Of a stretch of 64,000 nt of DNA, positions 16,891 to 26,242 are shown one piece after another. Each line of letters starts with the position of its first letter. Position 1 is the stretch's first letter. Origin of the DNA: Nocardioides donggukensis (lineage in GTDB: Bacteria; Actinomycetota; Actinomycetes; Propionibacteriales; Nocardioidaceae). A program made the translations under genes and the position numbers. The notes under the pieces were generated by a model that was given only the letters and a program-made list of their open reading frames with translations, was not told where the DNA came from and did not search any database. The stretch spans positions 868,001-932,000 of the forward strand of contig NZ_JACYXZ010000001.1 in NCBI RefSeq assembly GCF_014842875.1, given 5' to 3'.

Positions 16891-16950
16891 CTCAGGCTCT
16901 ACGTTCTGCAGGTTTCCGGCGCCCAGAACCTGCAGAACGTAGAGCCTGAG
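16891..16950. repeat. Long palindromic element, copy 1 (24-bp perfect stem)
   Basis: Positions 16891-16914 are the exact reverse complement of 16927-16950, with a 12-nt loop. The stem contains the PstI site CTGCAG and the motif CTCTACGTTC. It lies between the convergent add and Rieske-FAD genes, so it could act as a bidirectional terminator. A second copy is at 55974-56025. Confidence 0.85.
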
Positions 16951-17001
16951 GGAGGAACTTCCCGGAACCGCCGCGCGGACCTCACCGACGGGCGGTGAGC
17001 C

Positions 17002-18510
17002 TCACTCCTCGTGGCTGCCGAGGCCGCAGGTCGCGGGGCCCTCGAGCAGCTCGCCGGCCGGCCCGAAGCGGGAGCCGTGCAGGGGGCAGTCCCAGCTGAG
17101 CTCGGCGTCGTTCCAGCGGAGGATGCCGCCCAGGTGCGGGCAGACGGCCGAGACCCGGTGGACCTGCCCGTGCACCCGGGAGACCGCGGTCGGCAGCCCG
17201 ACGCGGTAGATCTTCACACGACCCTGCCCCTCGACCGGGTCGGTGCGGTGGGTCAGGCCCGTGACCGGCCGGATCCAGCCCCGGGTCAGCTCCAGGCCGA
17301 CCTCCGCATTGGCCAGCGTCGCGTCCGGCAGGCCCCGGGCCGCGTGCCGGGACCACGGGTCGAGGACGTCGGCCCAGGGGGTGTGGCCACGCAGGATGCG
17401 GCTGCTGAGGGCGAGCGCGGCGGCCACGCCGTTCGTCATCCCCCACTTGGAGTAGCCCCCGGCCACCAGCAGGTCGTCGCGGCGCGGGCTGAGCCGACCG
17501 ACGTACGGCAGCCCGCTGGCGGTGACGTAGTCCTGGGCGGACCAGGTGTGGGTCACCTCCGCGTCGGGGAAGTGGGTGGCGGTCCACGACTGGAGGTCGG
17601 CGACCCTGCTGCGCGGCGACCGGGTGCGCCCGGTGGTGTGCCCGTTGCCGCCGACGAGGAGGAGGTCGCCACCGTCGGCGGCGGGGGCGTCGCGCAGCGA
17701 GCGGCCGGGGGAGTCGGCGGAGAGGTACATGCCGTCCACCGCCCGCTCCGGCGTCGCGAACGCGAGACCATACGAGCGGGCCGGGACCGCCCGCCCGAAG
17801 AACCCCCCACGGTCCAGGATCGGCATGTTGGTGGCCAGCACCACCCGGTCCGCCTCCACCTCGGCGTCGTCGATCCGCACCCGGACGGGTCCGCGGCCCG
17901 AGACCGAGCGCACCGGCGTGCCCTCGGCGATGGTGCCCCCGTGCCGGCGTACGTCGGCGGCGAGCGCGTCGACCAGCTCCAGCGGGTCGAGCTGGGCCTG
18001 GTCCTCGAGGGCGACCGCGCCGCGGGTGCGGAAGGGGAGGTCGGTCGACGACTCCCAGCGCACCTCGAGGCCGGCGTCCCGGGCGGCCCGGTGCTCGGCG
18101 CGGGCGGCGTGCTCGCCCCGCTCGGTGGTCGCATAGGTGTAGGAGGTCCGGCGCTGTACGGCCACCTCGTGCTCGGCGCAGTAGCGCAGCAGCCAGGCGA
18201 GGGCCTCCCGGTTGCCGGTGACGTACTGCTCGACGACGTCCTCGGTGTGCCGACCTGCCAGCTTCGACAGGTGCGTCCCCTGGAGCAGGCTGAGCTTCGC
18301 GGTGCTCCGGCCGGTGGTGCCCGACCCCACGCCGTACGACTCGAGGACCAGCACCTCCAGCCCGGCCCGGGCAAGGAGCAGGGCGGTGGTCAGACCGGTC
18401 AGCCCCGCCCCGACCACCACCACGTCCCAGGCTCGCCCGGAGACGGACAACGGGCGGGCCGAGGCATGGTTGCGGGGACGGCGGTCCTCCCACAGGGACG
18501 TCAGTGCCAC
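17002..18510 (-). CDS. FAD-dependent oxidoreductase with C-terminal Rieske domain
   Basis: The protein has 502 residues from GTG 18510, which follows a strong GGAGGAG site. The FAD motif GAGLTG is at 34-39 within a DAO-type fold. The C-terminal Rieske [2Fe-2S] ligands are C457, H459, C475 and H478 (CPHLGG ... CPLHGSRF). This architecture (DAO plus Rieske) is widespread in actinobacteria and its substrate is unknown. Confidence 0.88.
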   Translation of the reverse strand: MALTSLWEDRRPRNHASARPLSVSGRAWDVVVVGAGLTGLTTALLLARAGLEVLVLESYGVGSGTTGRSTAKLSLLQGTHLSKLAGRHTEDVVEQYVTGNREALAWLLRYCAEHEVAVQRRTSYTYATTERGEHAARAEHRAARDAGLEVRWESSTDLPFRTRGAVALEDQAQLDPLELVDALAADVRRHGGTIAEGTPVRSVSGRGPVRVRIDDAEVEADRVVLATNMPILDRGGFFGRAVPARSYGLAFATPERAVDGMYLSADSPGRSLRDAPAADGGDLLLVGGNGHTTGRTRSPRSRVADLQSWTATHFPDAEVTHTWSAQDYVTASGLPYVGRLSPRRDDLLVAGGYSKWGMTNGVAAALALSSRILRGHTPWADVLDPWSRHAARGLPDATLANAEVGLELTRGWIRPVTGLTHRTDPVEGQGRVKIYRVGLPTAVSRVHGQVHRVSAVCPHLGGILRWNDAELSWDCPLHGSRFGPAGELLEGPATCGLGSHEE

Positions 18511-18595
18511 GGTGCTCCTCCGGATCGTCGCGTGGGCGGGCGGTACCCCGCCGCCGCCGGCACATGTGTTCGGGCCCGGTGGGTATCGCCGGACC

Positions 18596-19027
18596 ATGGC
18601 GACGAACACACGACTGGTGAGCGCGACCCCGGAGCAGGTCTGGGCGGTGCTGGCCGACGGCTGGCTCTACCCGCTGTGGGTGGTCGGCGCCAGCCGGATG
18701 CGCGAGGTGGACGCCCACTGGCCGGAGGTCGGAGCGCACCTGAGCCACTCGGTCGGGGCATGGCCGCTGCTGGTCGACGACAGCACCGAGGTGACCGAGT
18801 GCGTGCCGGGGGTGCGCCTGGGGCTCCGGGCCCGGGCCTGGCCGTCGGGCGAGGCCGGCGTGACGATCCACATGACCGCCGTCGGCGCCGAGACCGAGGT
18901 GCGGATTGAGGAGGACGCGGTGAGCGGCCCCGGACGGCTGGTGCCGCCCCCGCTGCGCCACCTTCCCCTGGCGTGGCGGAACGTCGAGACACTGCGGAGA
19001 CTGGCCTACGTGGCCGAGCGGCGCTGA
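18596..19027 (+). CDS. SRPBCC-fold protein
   Basis: This 143-residue protein fits the polyketide-cyclase/START-like fold by its opening (TRLVSATPEQVWAVLADGWLYPLWVVGASRMREVD) and its alternating strands. It probably binds a hydrophobic ligand. It is divergent from the Rieske-FAD gene with 85 bp between them and may be co-regulated. TATCGC ends 6 nt before the ATG. Confidence 0.78.
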   Translation: MATNTRLVSATPEQVWAVLADGWLYPLWVVGASRMREVDAHWPEVGAHLSHSVGAWPLLVDDSTEVTECVPGVRLGLRARAWPSGEAGVTIHMTAVGAETEVRIEEDAVSGPGRLVPPPLRHLPLAWRNVETLRRLAYVAERR

Positions 19028-19046
19028 CCACCGCCGGGGGCCCGGC

Positions 19047-19400
19047 TCAGCCGCCCTGCCCCTGGTTCCCGAACTGCGGCGGGGCCTGGGAGCCGCGCGC
19101 CTCGCTCGGCGGGAGGGTGGACCCGCCGCGGCCGGTGCGCAGGGAGTGACCGCAGGCGTCGCAGGCGCGCCGACCCCTCGGCACGAGGTGGCCGCAGGCA
19201 GGACAGTCGCGGTCGCGGTCCCGCGAGGCGTAGAGCCAGCCGGCCAGGGCCAGGTCGCCGACCACCCAGACGGCGATCAACGCCGTGGCCGCACCGCCGG
19301 CCACCACCAGCCAGACCATGACCAGGTTGAACCCCAGCACCAGGTAGTAGACGTTGCGCCACTCGGGCAGGATCCCGAAGCGCTTGCCGTTCTCGGCCAT
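19047..19400 (-). CDS. Two-span membrane protein with zinc ribbon (117 aa)
   Basis: Two hydrophobic segments (about 18-38 and 40-58) are followed by a zinc-ribbon CPACGH...CDACGH and a disordered Gly/Gln-rich tail. The function is unknown. The zinc ribbon would be cytoplasmic if both termini are inside. Confidence 0.75.
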   Translation of the reverse strand: MAENGKRFGILPEWRNVYYLVLGFNLVMVWLVVAGGAATALIAVWVVGDLALAGWLYASRDRDRDCPACGHLVPRGRRACDACGHSLRTGRGGSTLPPSEARGSQAPPQFGNQGQGG

Positions 19401-19521
19401 GTGTCTGTCCCCTCTCCGGCCGTGCCCGAGGCCGGCCGACGGTCGTCGTCATCGGAGGAGTCGCCCCCGAGACGGATGACCACCGTAGGACGGATCGCCG
19501 GAGCCTCGTGGCAGATCGCCC

Positions 19522-20637
19522 TCAGCCGAGCCGTGCGTCGAAGAACCGCACCGTCCGGTCCATCGCCGCGTTGAACGCCGGGCCGAAGGCGTGCCCGTCG
19601 TCGTACCACTCCAGCTGCGAGTCGACGCCGGCACGCTTCAGTGCCCGTTGGGTCGCGGTGGCCCAGGGTGGTGGGCAGGTGTCGTCGAAGCGTCCGTGCA
19701 CCATCAGCACCGGCTCGGTGATCCGGTCGAAGTAGGGCCGCGAGGAGTTCTGCCGCCAGAAGCGCGGGTTGTCCGCCGGGGTGCCGTAGCGGGTGGCCAG
19801 CTCGTTGCGGATGGCGGTGTCCTCGGGGTCCTGCATGAACTGCCGGTAGTTGTCGGCCTCCAACGACGACACCGACGCCCACGGCGCCGCCGCCTGCACC
19901 AGGCCCGGCTCGGCGACCAGTGCCTTGAGGATGACACCGCCGCCCATCGACCGGCCGAAGAGCGCGACCCGGTCGTCGTCGACCGGCACCCGGTCGCTCC
20001 GGCGGAGTGCCTTGACGGCGTTGATCACGTCCGCGCTGTAGCCCAGGCGCATCCGGGTCCGGAACTGCGGGTCGTCGTCGGACTCGGCGTGGTTGCGGTA
20101 GTCGACGTGCAGCGCGACGTACCCACGGGCGGCGAGGTACCCGCGCTCGCGGGTCATGCCCTGGCCGCGCACGTAGACGTCGGGGTCGATGTAGCCGTGG
20201 GCCAGCACCACGGCCGGGAAGGGGCCCGCGCCGGTCGGGACGTTCAGCACTCCGGAGATCGTGTACGCCTCCACGCCCTGCCGGGTGCTGCTCCGGCTGC
20301 GGTAGGTGATGTCGTACGACGTGTACCCGGCCGTCCGCTCCCGCACGGCGCCGAGCCGCAGCCGGTCCCCGCGGTGCCGCTGCTCGGCCAGGCCGAGCAC
20401 GGAGACCGGCCGGGCCGGCTCGGGCTTCTCGGCCTCCTCCGGCTCTGTCGCGGGCTCGGGCTCCGTCTCGGGCTCGGTGGGGGTGTCGTCGCCAGACGAG
20501 CCGGTAGGGCTGCTCGTCTCCGTCGGCTCGGCAGCCGACTCGTCGGCGGGATCCGCGGCGCTGCAGGCGGTGAGCAGCAGCGCGACGACCAGGGCGAGGG
20601 CGGGGGTGACCGGGGTGGTCCGGGCTGGTGCCCGCAT
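19522..20637 (-). CDS. Lipoprotein alpha/beta hydrolase (prolyl-oligopeptidase-like fold)
   Basis: The 371-residue protein starts at ATG 20637 after GGAGG (6 nt). A lipobox (LLTAC) ends the signal peptide near residue 24, followed by a Thr/Pro/Glu-rich linker to about 75. The catalytic triad candidates are Ser in FGRSMGGG, Asp in VHGRFDDT and His in DDGHAFG. It is likely a surface-anchored esterase or peptidase; substrate unknown. Confidence 0.83.
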   Translation of the reverse strand: MRAPARTTPVTPALALVVALLLTACSAADPADESAAEPTETSSPTGSSGDDTPTEPETEPEPATEPEEAEKPEPARPVSVLGLAEQRHRGDRLRLGAVRERTAGYTSYDITYRSRSSTRQGVEAYTISGVLNVPTGAGPFPAVVLAHGYIDPDVYVRGQGMTRERGYLAARGYVALHVDYRNHAESDDDPQFRTRMRLGYSADVINAVKALRRSDRVPVDDDRVALFGRSMGGGVILKALVAEPGLVQAAAPWASVSSLEADNYRQFMQDPEDTAIRNELATRYGTPADNPRFWRQNSSRPYFDRITEPVLMVHGRFDDTCPPPWATATQRALKRAGVDSQLEWYDDGHAFGPAFNAAMDRTVRFFDARLG

Positions 20638-20691
20638 CGGCTGCCTCCAAGGGTCCGCGGACGGCTGTGCTGCCACGGTACCCAGAGGGCG

Positions 20692-20765
20692 TGCCCCCGC
20701 CAGGATTCGAACCTGGGACCGGCGGATTAGAAGGCCGCTGCTCTATCCAGCTGAGCTACGGGGGC
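20692..20765 (-). tRNA. tRNA-Arg (anticodon TCT)
   Basis: A 7-bp acceptor stem (GCCCCCG/CGGGGGC), D-arm, anticodon loop CTTCTAA and T-loop TTCGAAT are all present; the CCA end is not encoded. The last anticodon-stem pair is a C-T mismatch. Confidence 0.95.
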
Positions 20766-20921
20766 GGGGGATAGGCGTTCTCAACGGCAGAACCATAGGT
20801 ACAACTCCCATGTAGTTCGCGACCGTGATTGCCGAACCTTGGCGCGGATTATGCCGTACGCGGTGTGCCCTAGTGGGCGCTGGGGACAGATGGTCAACCT
20901 CACTGAACCCGGGGCGCTTCA

Positions 20922-21263
20922 CTATGAGACATTCAGCGTCTTGACGGGCACCCAACCCTCACGTCCCCTGCTCGATCGGCACCACAGCCAGCCGCTCTCG
21001 CGGTCCTCGGCGACGACCTCGAGCCGCTCGCCGGCTTCAGTCGGCAGCTCCGTGGTGTCGTACGCCGCCCGTACGACGGCCGAGCCCGACGCTGTGGACA
21101 GCCGCCGCGCCGGCACCCAGCCCGAGCCATGGTGCGTGGTGACGAACACGAACTCCGGCCATTCTGTGTCCCTCTCGCCGACCTTCACATGCTCACCGAC
21201 GGCCAGCCGAAGCGGAGCTCGATCGGGGATCTTGTGGGCGATCCTTGCCACAACGATGCTCAT
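20922..21263 (-). CDS. SH3-domain-like protein (113 aa)
   Basis: This small protein has two SH3-like repeats: residues about 18-55 (LAVGEHVKVGERDTEWPEF, GSGWVPARRL) and about 65-108 (LPTEAGERLEVVAEDRESGWLWC, GREGWVPVKTL). It has no signal peptide, so it is probably cytoplasmic. Function unknown. Confidence 0.72.
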   Translation of the reverse strand: MSIVVARIAHKIPDRAPLRLAVGEHVKVGERDTEWPEFVFVTTHHGSGWVPARRLSTASGSAVVRAAYDTTELPTEAGERLEVVAEDRESGWLWCRSSRGREGWVPVKTLNVS

Positions 21264-21512
21264 GGCCAGCGATTCTGGCTCAGACCACAGACGAACCGAC
21301 CGAGGGTCGGTTGCGCGGGTGTACCACGGCGGGATCCCTTATCGGATGTGAATGCTCAGCACTCCGGACGAACAGGGGTGGCCGCACACGGTCGCTCGTC
21401 CTGGACCGATTGGTCTCGGATCTGCGGTCTTGGGCGGCGCATCTCTGGCCCGAGACCGCGTGTGCGCGCGAGGTGAGAGGCCGTGTCGCCCGCCGTCCGC
21501 GCTTGGCGCGCA

Positions 21513-21540
21513 TTGACACACCCCGCCATCTCGCTAGCCT
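21513..21540 (+). promoter_or_regulatory. Promoter of the secreted protein gene
   Basis: TTGACA (21513-21518), a 16-nt spacer and TAGCCT (21535-21540) form a near-consensus housekeeping promoter, leaving a leader of about 45 nt. The remaining intergenic sequence from 21264 to 21512 shows no other supported feature. Confidence 0.6.
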
Positions 21541-21557
21541 CGAATGAGGAGGTGGCG

Positions 21558-21731
21558 ATGACAGCCTCGCCAGCGCCGAAGAGGGAGAACGCTCATGCGA
21601 CGGGTTGCTGTGCTGGCCCTGCTGCTGCCTCTCTTGATGCTGGTTCAGGCCGGACCGGCCACTGCCGGGGTGTCCTGTCACCAGATCAACGCCACAGGCG
21701 TGGGCCGGGGGGCTCCCCCGCAGGCCAATGA
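21558..21731 (+). CDS. Possible upstream overlapping ORF (57 aa)
   Basis: This ORF starts at ATG 21558 with a better ribosome binding site (AGGAGG, 5 nt) than the secreted-protein gene it overlaps in another frame. The product has no recognisable domain. It may be a regulatory uORF, or not translated. Confidence 0.25.
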   Translation: MTASPAPKRENAHATGCCAGPAAASLDAGSGRTGHCRGVLSPDQRHRRGPGGSPAGQ

Positions 21732-22089
21732 CCCTCCGGGGTTGATCCGGACCGTCGCCCAGATCCGCGGCGGAGGTCTGTTGCAAGGCACGACCGAGGC
21801 TGCCTTCCAGGTCACCGGCGTCACGCCGACCGGGATCGCGTTCGCCGGCGACATCACGTTCAGCCCGAACCGCGCGACGCTCACGGTCGACCTGGAGGGC
21901 ACGCTCGACTTGGCGACCGGCGAGTTCACCGCGTCAGGGGACGTGAGCGGCGCCACCGGCAAGCTCGACGGCGCGACCGGCACGCTCACCCTTGCGGGAG
22001 TGCAGAACCTGCTCGATTCCGCAGGCGGCTTCACCGAGACGGTGTCCGGCGAAATCTGCGTCGACCTCGGCGGCAACGCCAGGACGTAG
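21595..22089 (+). CDS. Secreted protein of unknown function (164 aa)
   Basis: A clear Sec signal peptide (MRRVAVLALLLPLLMLVQAG, cleavage near ATAG, residue 24) is followed by a beta-rich domain with repeating GTLDLATGEFTASGDVSGATG-type strands. Single cysteines near each end (SCHQ and EICVD) could form a disulfide. The start follows GAGGGAG 7 nt upstream. Function unknown. Confidence 0.75.
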   Translation: MRRVAVLALLLPLLMLVQAGPATAGVSCHQINATGVGRGAPPQANDPPGLIRTVAQIRGGGLLQGTTEAAFQVTGVTPTGIAFAGDITFSPNRATLTVDLEGTLDLATGEFTASGDVSGATGKLDGATGTLTLAGVQNLLDSAGGFTETVSGEICVDLGGNART

Positions 22090-22099
22090 TGACGTTCCG

Positions 22100-22368
22100 A
22101 CTACCCATTGGCAACTGGGACATCAGCTTCCATGCCACCGAGATCTACGCGCTCGCGGTTCGGCTTGCCGAAGGGCTGCCAGATGTGTCGGCCATGACGA
22201 TCAGCGTTGCCTCGATGAGCTCTACAGGACCGAATTGCGCCCCTGCCTCAGGACCTTGCGCTGGACGCCGCGTTCACTCTGCTGAGCTCCTTCGGGCTGA
22301 ACCTGGGTCGTCGGGTCCTGGAGGACTACCAGCAGAACCTGCTTCGGCAGGGTGGCGGTTCGAGGTAG
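22100..22368 (+). pseudogene. Decayed coding sequence, frames broken
   Basis: Protein-like stretches occur in successive frames: HATEIYALAVRLAEGLPDVSA, then DDQRCLDELYRTELRP, then LPQDLALDAAFTLLSSFGL continuing to a TAG near 22368. Read together they look like the tail of one protein broken by frameshifts. I cannot name the family. From 22369 to 22610 I see nothing coding. Confidence 0.3.
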
Positions 22369-22610
22369 GGATGGAGAGCCACCTCGCGCCGCCGCCAGTC
22401 GGACGAGCCCTGTGCGTAGAGGTCAGGGTCGACCCTGCGGGGAGTCTGAACGAGACCCTTATGCCCCCACGGCGGCATCCCGGAGTCGGTACGCCATCGC
22501 CTGGATTCGCTCACCCGTCGTCTCGACGGGTCTCCGCGACGGGTCCAGACTGAGGATCGGGTCCGGCACATCAGTGCCGGTGCTGAGAGGTCACGTCGAC
22601 AGGAGGACGT

Positions 22611-23231
22611 ATGACTTCCGGTTTCCACGGCGGTAGCCGATCCTTGCAGGACCGCTTCGACACGCGAGCCCTGGCCGACCGTATCGACGGGCTCCTGGTC
22701 AGCGACACGATCAGCGAGGCCGACCGAGCCTTCATCGAGGATCGCGACATGTTCTTCCTCGCGACGGCTGACGCCGAGGGGCGGCCGACATGTTCCTACA
22801 AGGGCGGCGAGCCTGGCTTCGTACGGGTGCTGGATCCACACACGTTGGCCTTTCCCAACTATGACGGGAACGGCATGTACCTCTCGGCCGGCAACGTCCT
22901 GGTCAACGGGGACGTCGGCATCCTGTTCATCGATTTCGAGCAAGGTCGCCGTCTGCGGCTCGAGGGCGTGGCGAGCATCGACCTCGATGACCCCCTGCGG
23001 GGAAAGTACCCGGAGGCCCAGTTCGTCGTCCGGGTTCGCGCGCGAGCGGTCTTCCCGAACTGCCCGCGCTACATCCACCACTACGAGCTCGTACGCCGGT
23101 CGCGGTTCGTGCCTCGCAACGACTGCCTGACACCGGTTCCGGAGTGGAAGCGCTCCGAGTGGGCAACCGATGCGCTGCCCGAGCACGACCCGGCCCGCAA
23201 CCCCGGCGAGCGGGACGTCCTCGGGCGATGA
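22611..23231 (+). CDS. Pyridoxamine 5'-phosphate oxidase-fold protein
   Basis: The 206-residue protein has the split-barrel flavin-binding pattern FFLATADAEGRPTCSYKGGEPGFVRVLD ... NGMYLSAGNVLVNGDVGILFIDF. Such proteins bind FMN, F420 or haem and often reduce small molecules. The start follows AGGAGG 4 nt upstream. Substrate unknown. Confidence 0.8.
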   Translation: MTSGFHGGSRSLQDRFDTRALADRIDGLLVSDTISEADRAFIEDRDMFFLATADAEGRPTCSYKGGEPGFVRVLDPHTLAFPNYDGNGMYLSAGNVLVNGDVGILFIDFEQGRRLRLEGVASIDLDDPLRGKYPEAQFVVRVRARAVFPNCPRYIHHYELVRRSRFVPRNDCLTPVPEWKRSEWATDALPEHDPARNPGERDVLGR

Positions 23232-23370
23232 CACCCATGGACTGCTCACGCGCCCCGCACTGATGGTCACGGTGCCGCCTCATGAGCAGCTCCGGTGTTC
23301 AGCGGCGCCGAGGCGGCCACGTTGAAGGTCTTGGCAGGCATGCCGCCGCGCGGGATGCGAGGATGGCGCG

Positions 23371-23898
23371 GTGAGCGTCGAGGGGGAGATCGGGCATCGG
23401 GTGGTCACGCCACCACTGCCGAGGTCGATCTGGGTGATCGCGTGGGCATCGCTGGCGGGCCAGCTCGTGCTGTTGGTCGGCAACGGCATCCGGGAAGTGA
23501 ACGAGGTCTCGCTCCTCGTGTCCGCCGCGCTCGGAGGGGTCATTGTTGGTTTCGTCTCCGCGGGTGTCGTCCGGGCTCGCACGGGGCGGCTCGTCCTCGC
23601 CTGCGTCGTTCTGGTGCTGACTCTGGTTGCCGAGGCCGTCATCCTGGTCACGGTTGACACCCTGCGCGAGGGCACCCTCGCAGGGCTGTCACTGGCGTCC
23701 ACGGCGGTGGCGCTGGCTGGACTGGCGAGGTTCCGCACGACCGACTGGTACGCCTGGATTCGCGCCTACCCGTCGGCTCGCAGTCGCATCTCCATCGGAA
23801 GGGTGCTCGTGATCGGCGTTCTCGTCGGCATCCTGGGAGGTGTGGTCGAACTTCCCGACGCGGAGCCGCTCATACTGGTCACCCTCGGCGACGGCTGA
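23371..23898 (+). CDS. Four-span membrane protein of unknown function
   Basis: This 175-residue protein starts at GTG 23371. Hydrophobic segments lie at about 20-40, 47-66, 71-95 and 100-118, with another near 146-165. No motif is recognised and there is no operon partner. Confidence 0.6.
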   Translation: MSVEGEIGHRVVTPPLPRSIWVIAWASLAGQLVLLVGNGIREVNEVSLLVSAALGGVIVGFVSAGVVRARTGRLVLACVVLVLTLVAEAVILVTVDTLREGTLAGLSLASTAVALAGLARFRTTDWYAWIRAYPSARSRISIGRVLVIGVLVGILGGVVELPDAEPLILVTLGDG

Positions 23899-23989
23899 GC
23901 GGCCCACGGTCAGGTGTGAACGGCCCGGCCGCTCGACCGAAGGCTCCTCGTCCTGCCGCCGCAAGCAGCACAGTGGACACTCGGTCTGG

Positions 23990-24170
23990 ATACCACGCCG
24001 ACGTGCGCACTCTGAAGGGCGCCAGCTACCGGCTACGCAACCGCGGGATCGGACACCCTGCCCCGCATCACCGGTGACCTCGTTCTCGTGCGTGACGACT
24101 CCGCGCTGGTCACGCCGTCCCGTGGTAGGTCGGCGGGCGAGCAAAGTCACGGCGGAAGCGCTGAGCAGGG
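23990..24170 (+). pseudogene. Possible fragment of an IS21-type helper ATPase (IstB) C-terminus
   Basis: The frame near 23996 reads ADVRTLKGASYRLRNRGI. After skipping one base it continues DTLPRITGD. This resembles, from memory, the end of IstB-like insertion-sequence ATPases. There is no intact transposase. The rest of 23899-24289 shows no gene. Confidence 0.25.
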
Positions 24171-24289
24171 CTCGGTGCCCATCAGGGGGTGGCCCGATGC
24201 CGACTCAGGGTCGGGTCGGGGCCGGGTGGGGGCGGCGTAGGGGGTCGGACCCGATGTGCCGGAGGCGTGCTCCCGCGAGGGTTGGGGCC

Positions 24290-25189
24290 ATGATCACAGT
24301 TGACTCACTGACCCGGAGGTACGCCGGCTTCACCGCCGTCGACAACGTCTCCTTCACCGCCCAGCCCGGCCGTGTGACCGGATTCCTCGGTCCCAACGGT
24401 GCCGGCAAGTCCACCACGATGCGCGTCATGGTCGGTCTCACCGTCCCCTCCTCCGGCACGGCCACCATCAACGGGGCCAGGTTCGCCGATCTCCCCAACC
24501 CCGGCCTCGAGGTCGGCGTACTCCTCGACGCCTCCGCCCAGCACGCCGGTCGCACCGGCCGCGAGATCCTCGGCGTCGCCGCCGACACGATGGGCCTGCC
24601 ACGCACGCGAGTGGACGAGATGCTCGAGCTGGTCAGCCTGACTCAGACCGAGGCCAAGCGCCGGGTGCGCAACTACTCGCTCGGCATGCGCCAGCGCCTC
24701 GGCATCGCCACGGCGTTGCTGGGCGACCCGAGGGTGCTGATCCTCGACGAGCCGGCCAACGGTCTCGACCCGGCCGGCATCCGCTGGATGCGCGACCTGT
24801 TGCGCGGCTACGCCAACCAGGGCGGCACCGTGCTGCTGTCCTCGCACCTGCTGCACGAGATCGAGGTCATCGCCGACGACCTGGTCGTGATCGGCAACGG
24901 CAGGATCGTCGCCTCGGGCACCAAGGAGGAGCTGCTTGCCGCGGCCGGCACCCTCGCCCGCTCCACGTCCCCGCGCGACCTCGCGCACGCCCTCGAGCAG
25001 GCAGGGATCCCCAGCACACTCGCAGGTGACGGATCGGTGCGCACCGACGCCGATCCCGCTCGGGTGGGGGCGGTGGCCCTGGCCGCCGGCATCCCGCTGA
25101 CCGAGCTTCGCTCCGCCGAAGGCGCGGGCCTCGAAGACATGTTCCTGTCGCTCACTGCCGACACCCAACGCGAAGGAGTTGCGGCATGA
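24290..25189 (+). CDS. ABC transporter ATP-binding protein
   Basis: The 299-residue ATPase has Walker A GPNGAGKST (34-42), signature YSLGMRQRL, Walker B VLILDEPANGLD and H-loop SSHLLHE. It resembles BcrA/NatA-type exporters of antibiotics or ions. Its stop overlaps the permease start as ATGA. Confidence 0.92.
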   Translation: MITVDSLTRRYAGFTAVDNVSFTAQPGRVTGFLGPNGAGKSTTMRVMVGLTVPSSGTATINGARFADLPNPGLEVGVLLDASAQHAGRTGREILGVAADTMGLPRTRVDEMLELVSLTQTEAKRRVRNYSLGMRQRLGIATALLGDPRVLILDEPANGLDPAGIRWMRDLLRGYANQGGTVLLSSHLLHEIEVIADDLVVIGNGRIVASGTKEELLAAAGTLARSTSPRDLAHALEQAGIPSTLAGDGSVRTDADPARVGAVALAAGIPLTELRSAEGAGLEDMFLSLTADTQREGVAA

Positions 25190-26010
25190 CCGCCACGACC
25201 GTCACACCCACGAGCAGCACCGACATCACGGCGTCAGTCCCGGTTCGCCGACCCGACCGCTCCATCTCGACCGCCCGTCTGATCAAGGTCGAGCTCCGCA
25301 AGATGTTCGACACCCGATCGGGCTTCTGGATGCTGGTCAGCATCGGCGTCCTGTCCGTGGTGGCCACCGGCGCCGTCATCATCTTCGCCCCTGACGAGGT
25401 TGTCACCTATGACAGCTTCGCGACCGCGATCGGCTTCCCGATGTCGGTGATCCTGCCGATGATCGCGATCCTCGGCGTCACCAGCGAGTGGAGCCAGCGC
25501 AGTGGGCTGACGACGTTCACCCTGGTGCCGAGCCGCGGCCGCGTGATCGGGGCGAAGGCGATCGCGACCTTCCTGGTCGGCGTCGTCTCGATGGGCGTCG
25601 CCTTCGCAGTGGGCGCCCTCGGCAACCTGGCGGGCTCCGCGCTCGCCGGCGTCGACACGGTCTGGGACATCTCGCTCGCGACCGCGCCACAGATCGTGCT
25701 CGGCAACCTGGTCGGTATGGCGATCGGCTTCACCCTCGGGGTCGTGCTGCGCAACTCCGCGGCGGCCATCGTCGGCTACTTCGTCGTATCGCTGGTCCTG
25801 CCCGGCATCCTGGCCCTGCTCGCCGGGGTGCGCTCCTGGTTCGCCGACCTGCAGCCGTGGATCGACTGGAACTACACGCAGGTCGAGCTGTTCGAGGGTG
25901 GCACCGACACTGCTCGCGAATGGGCCATGCTCGGCTCGACCACCGCCATCTGGATCGCGCTGCCGCTGGTCGTCGGACTCCTGTTCCTGCGGCGCTCCGA
26001 GGTGAAGTAG
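25186..26010 (+). CDS. ABC transporter permease
   Basis: This 274-residue protein has six predicted spans in the ABC-2 pattern (segment near 45-67, then about 78-97, 120-145, 160-185, 190-212, 245-268). It pairs with the upstream ATPase; the cargo is unknown. Confidence 0.88.
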   Translation: MTATTVTPTSSTDITASVPVRRPDRSISTARLIKVELRKMFDTRSGFWMLVSIGVLSVVATGAVIIFAPDEVVTYDSFATAIGFPMSVILPMIAILGVTSEWSQRSGLTTFTLVPSRGRVIGAKAIATFLVGVVSMGVAFAVGALGNLAGSALAGVDTVWDISLATAPQIVLGNLVGMAIGFTLGVVLRNSAAAIVGYFVVSLVLPGILALLAGVRSWFADLQPWIDWNYTQVELFEGGTDTAREWAMLGSTTAIWIALPLVVGLLFLRRSEVK

Positions 26011-26040
26011 CACCTCCGACACTCCCGGGGAACGCAACCG

Positions 26041-26086
26041 GCGGCGGGCGACACCTCATCTCGTGGGATGAGGTGTCGCCCGCCGC
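26041..26086. terminator. Perfect 20-bp hairpin terminator
   Basis: Positions 26041-26060 are the exact reverse complement of 26067-26086 around the loop TCGTGG. It lies 30 nt after the permease stop and upstream of the convergent VOC gene, so it can serve both strands. Sequence 26087-26242 holds nothing else I can support. Confidence 0.85.
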
Positions 26087-26242
26087 CGCGTGTGCACCCG
26101 GTCGATCGAGCAACGTGAGCCCGCTCGTGAGGCTTTGCGACTCCCGCGGCTCGCGGTCCTGGCGTGGGCCCAACACGTTGCCGAGTCGCAGCAGGCCATC
26201 GCTCTCGACCTCACGTGGAACGGCTTGGTCAGGAGGGGGGTG

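Noticed and set aside
22326..23270. 314-residue minus-strand ORF
   Set aside because: It is antisense to the PNPOx-fold gene, which has a good ribosome binding site and recognisable fold.
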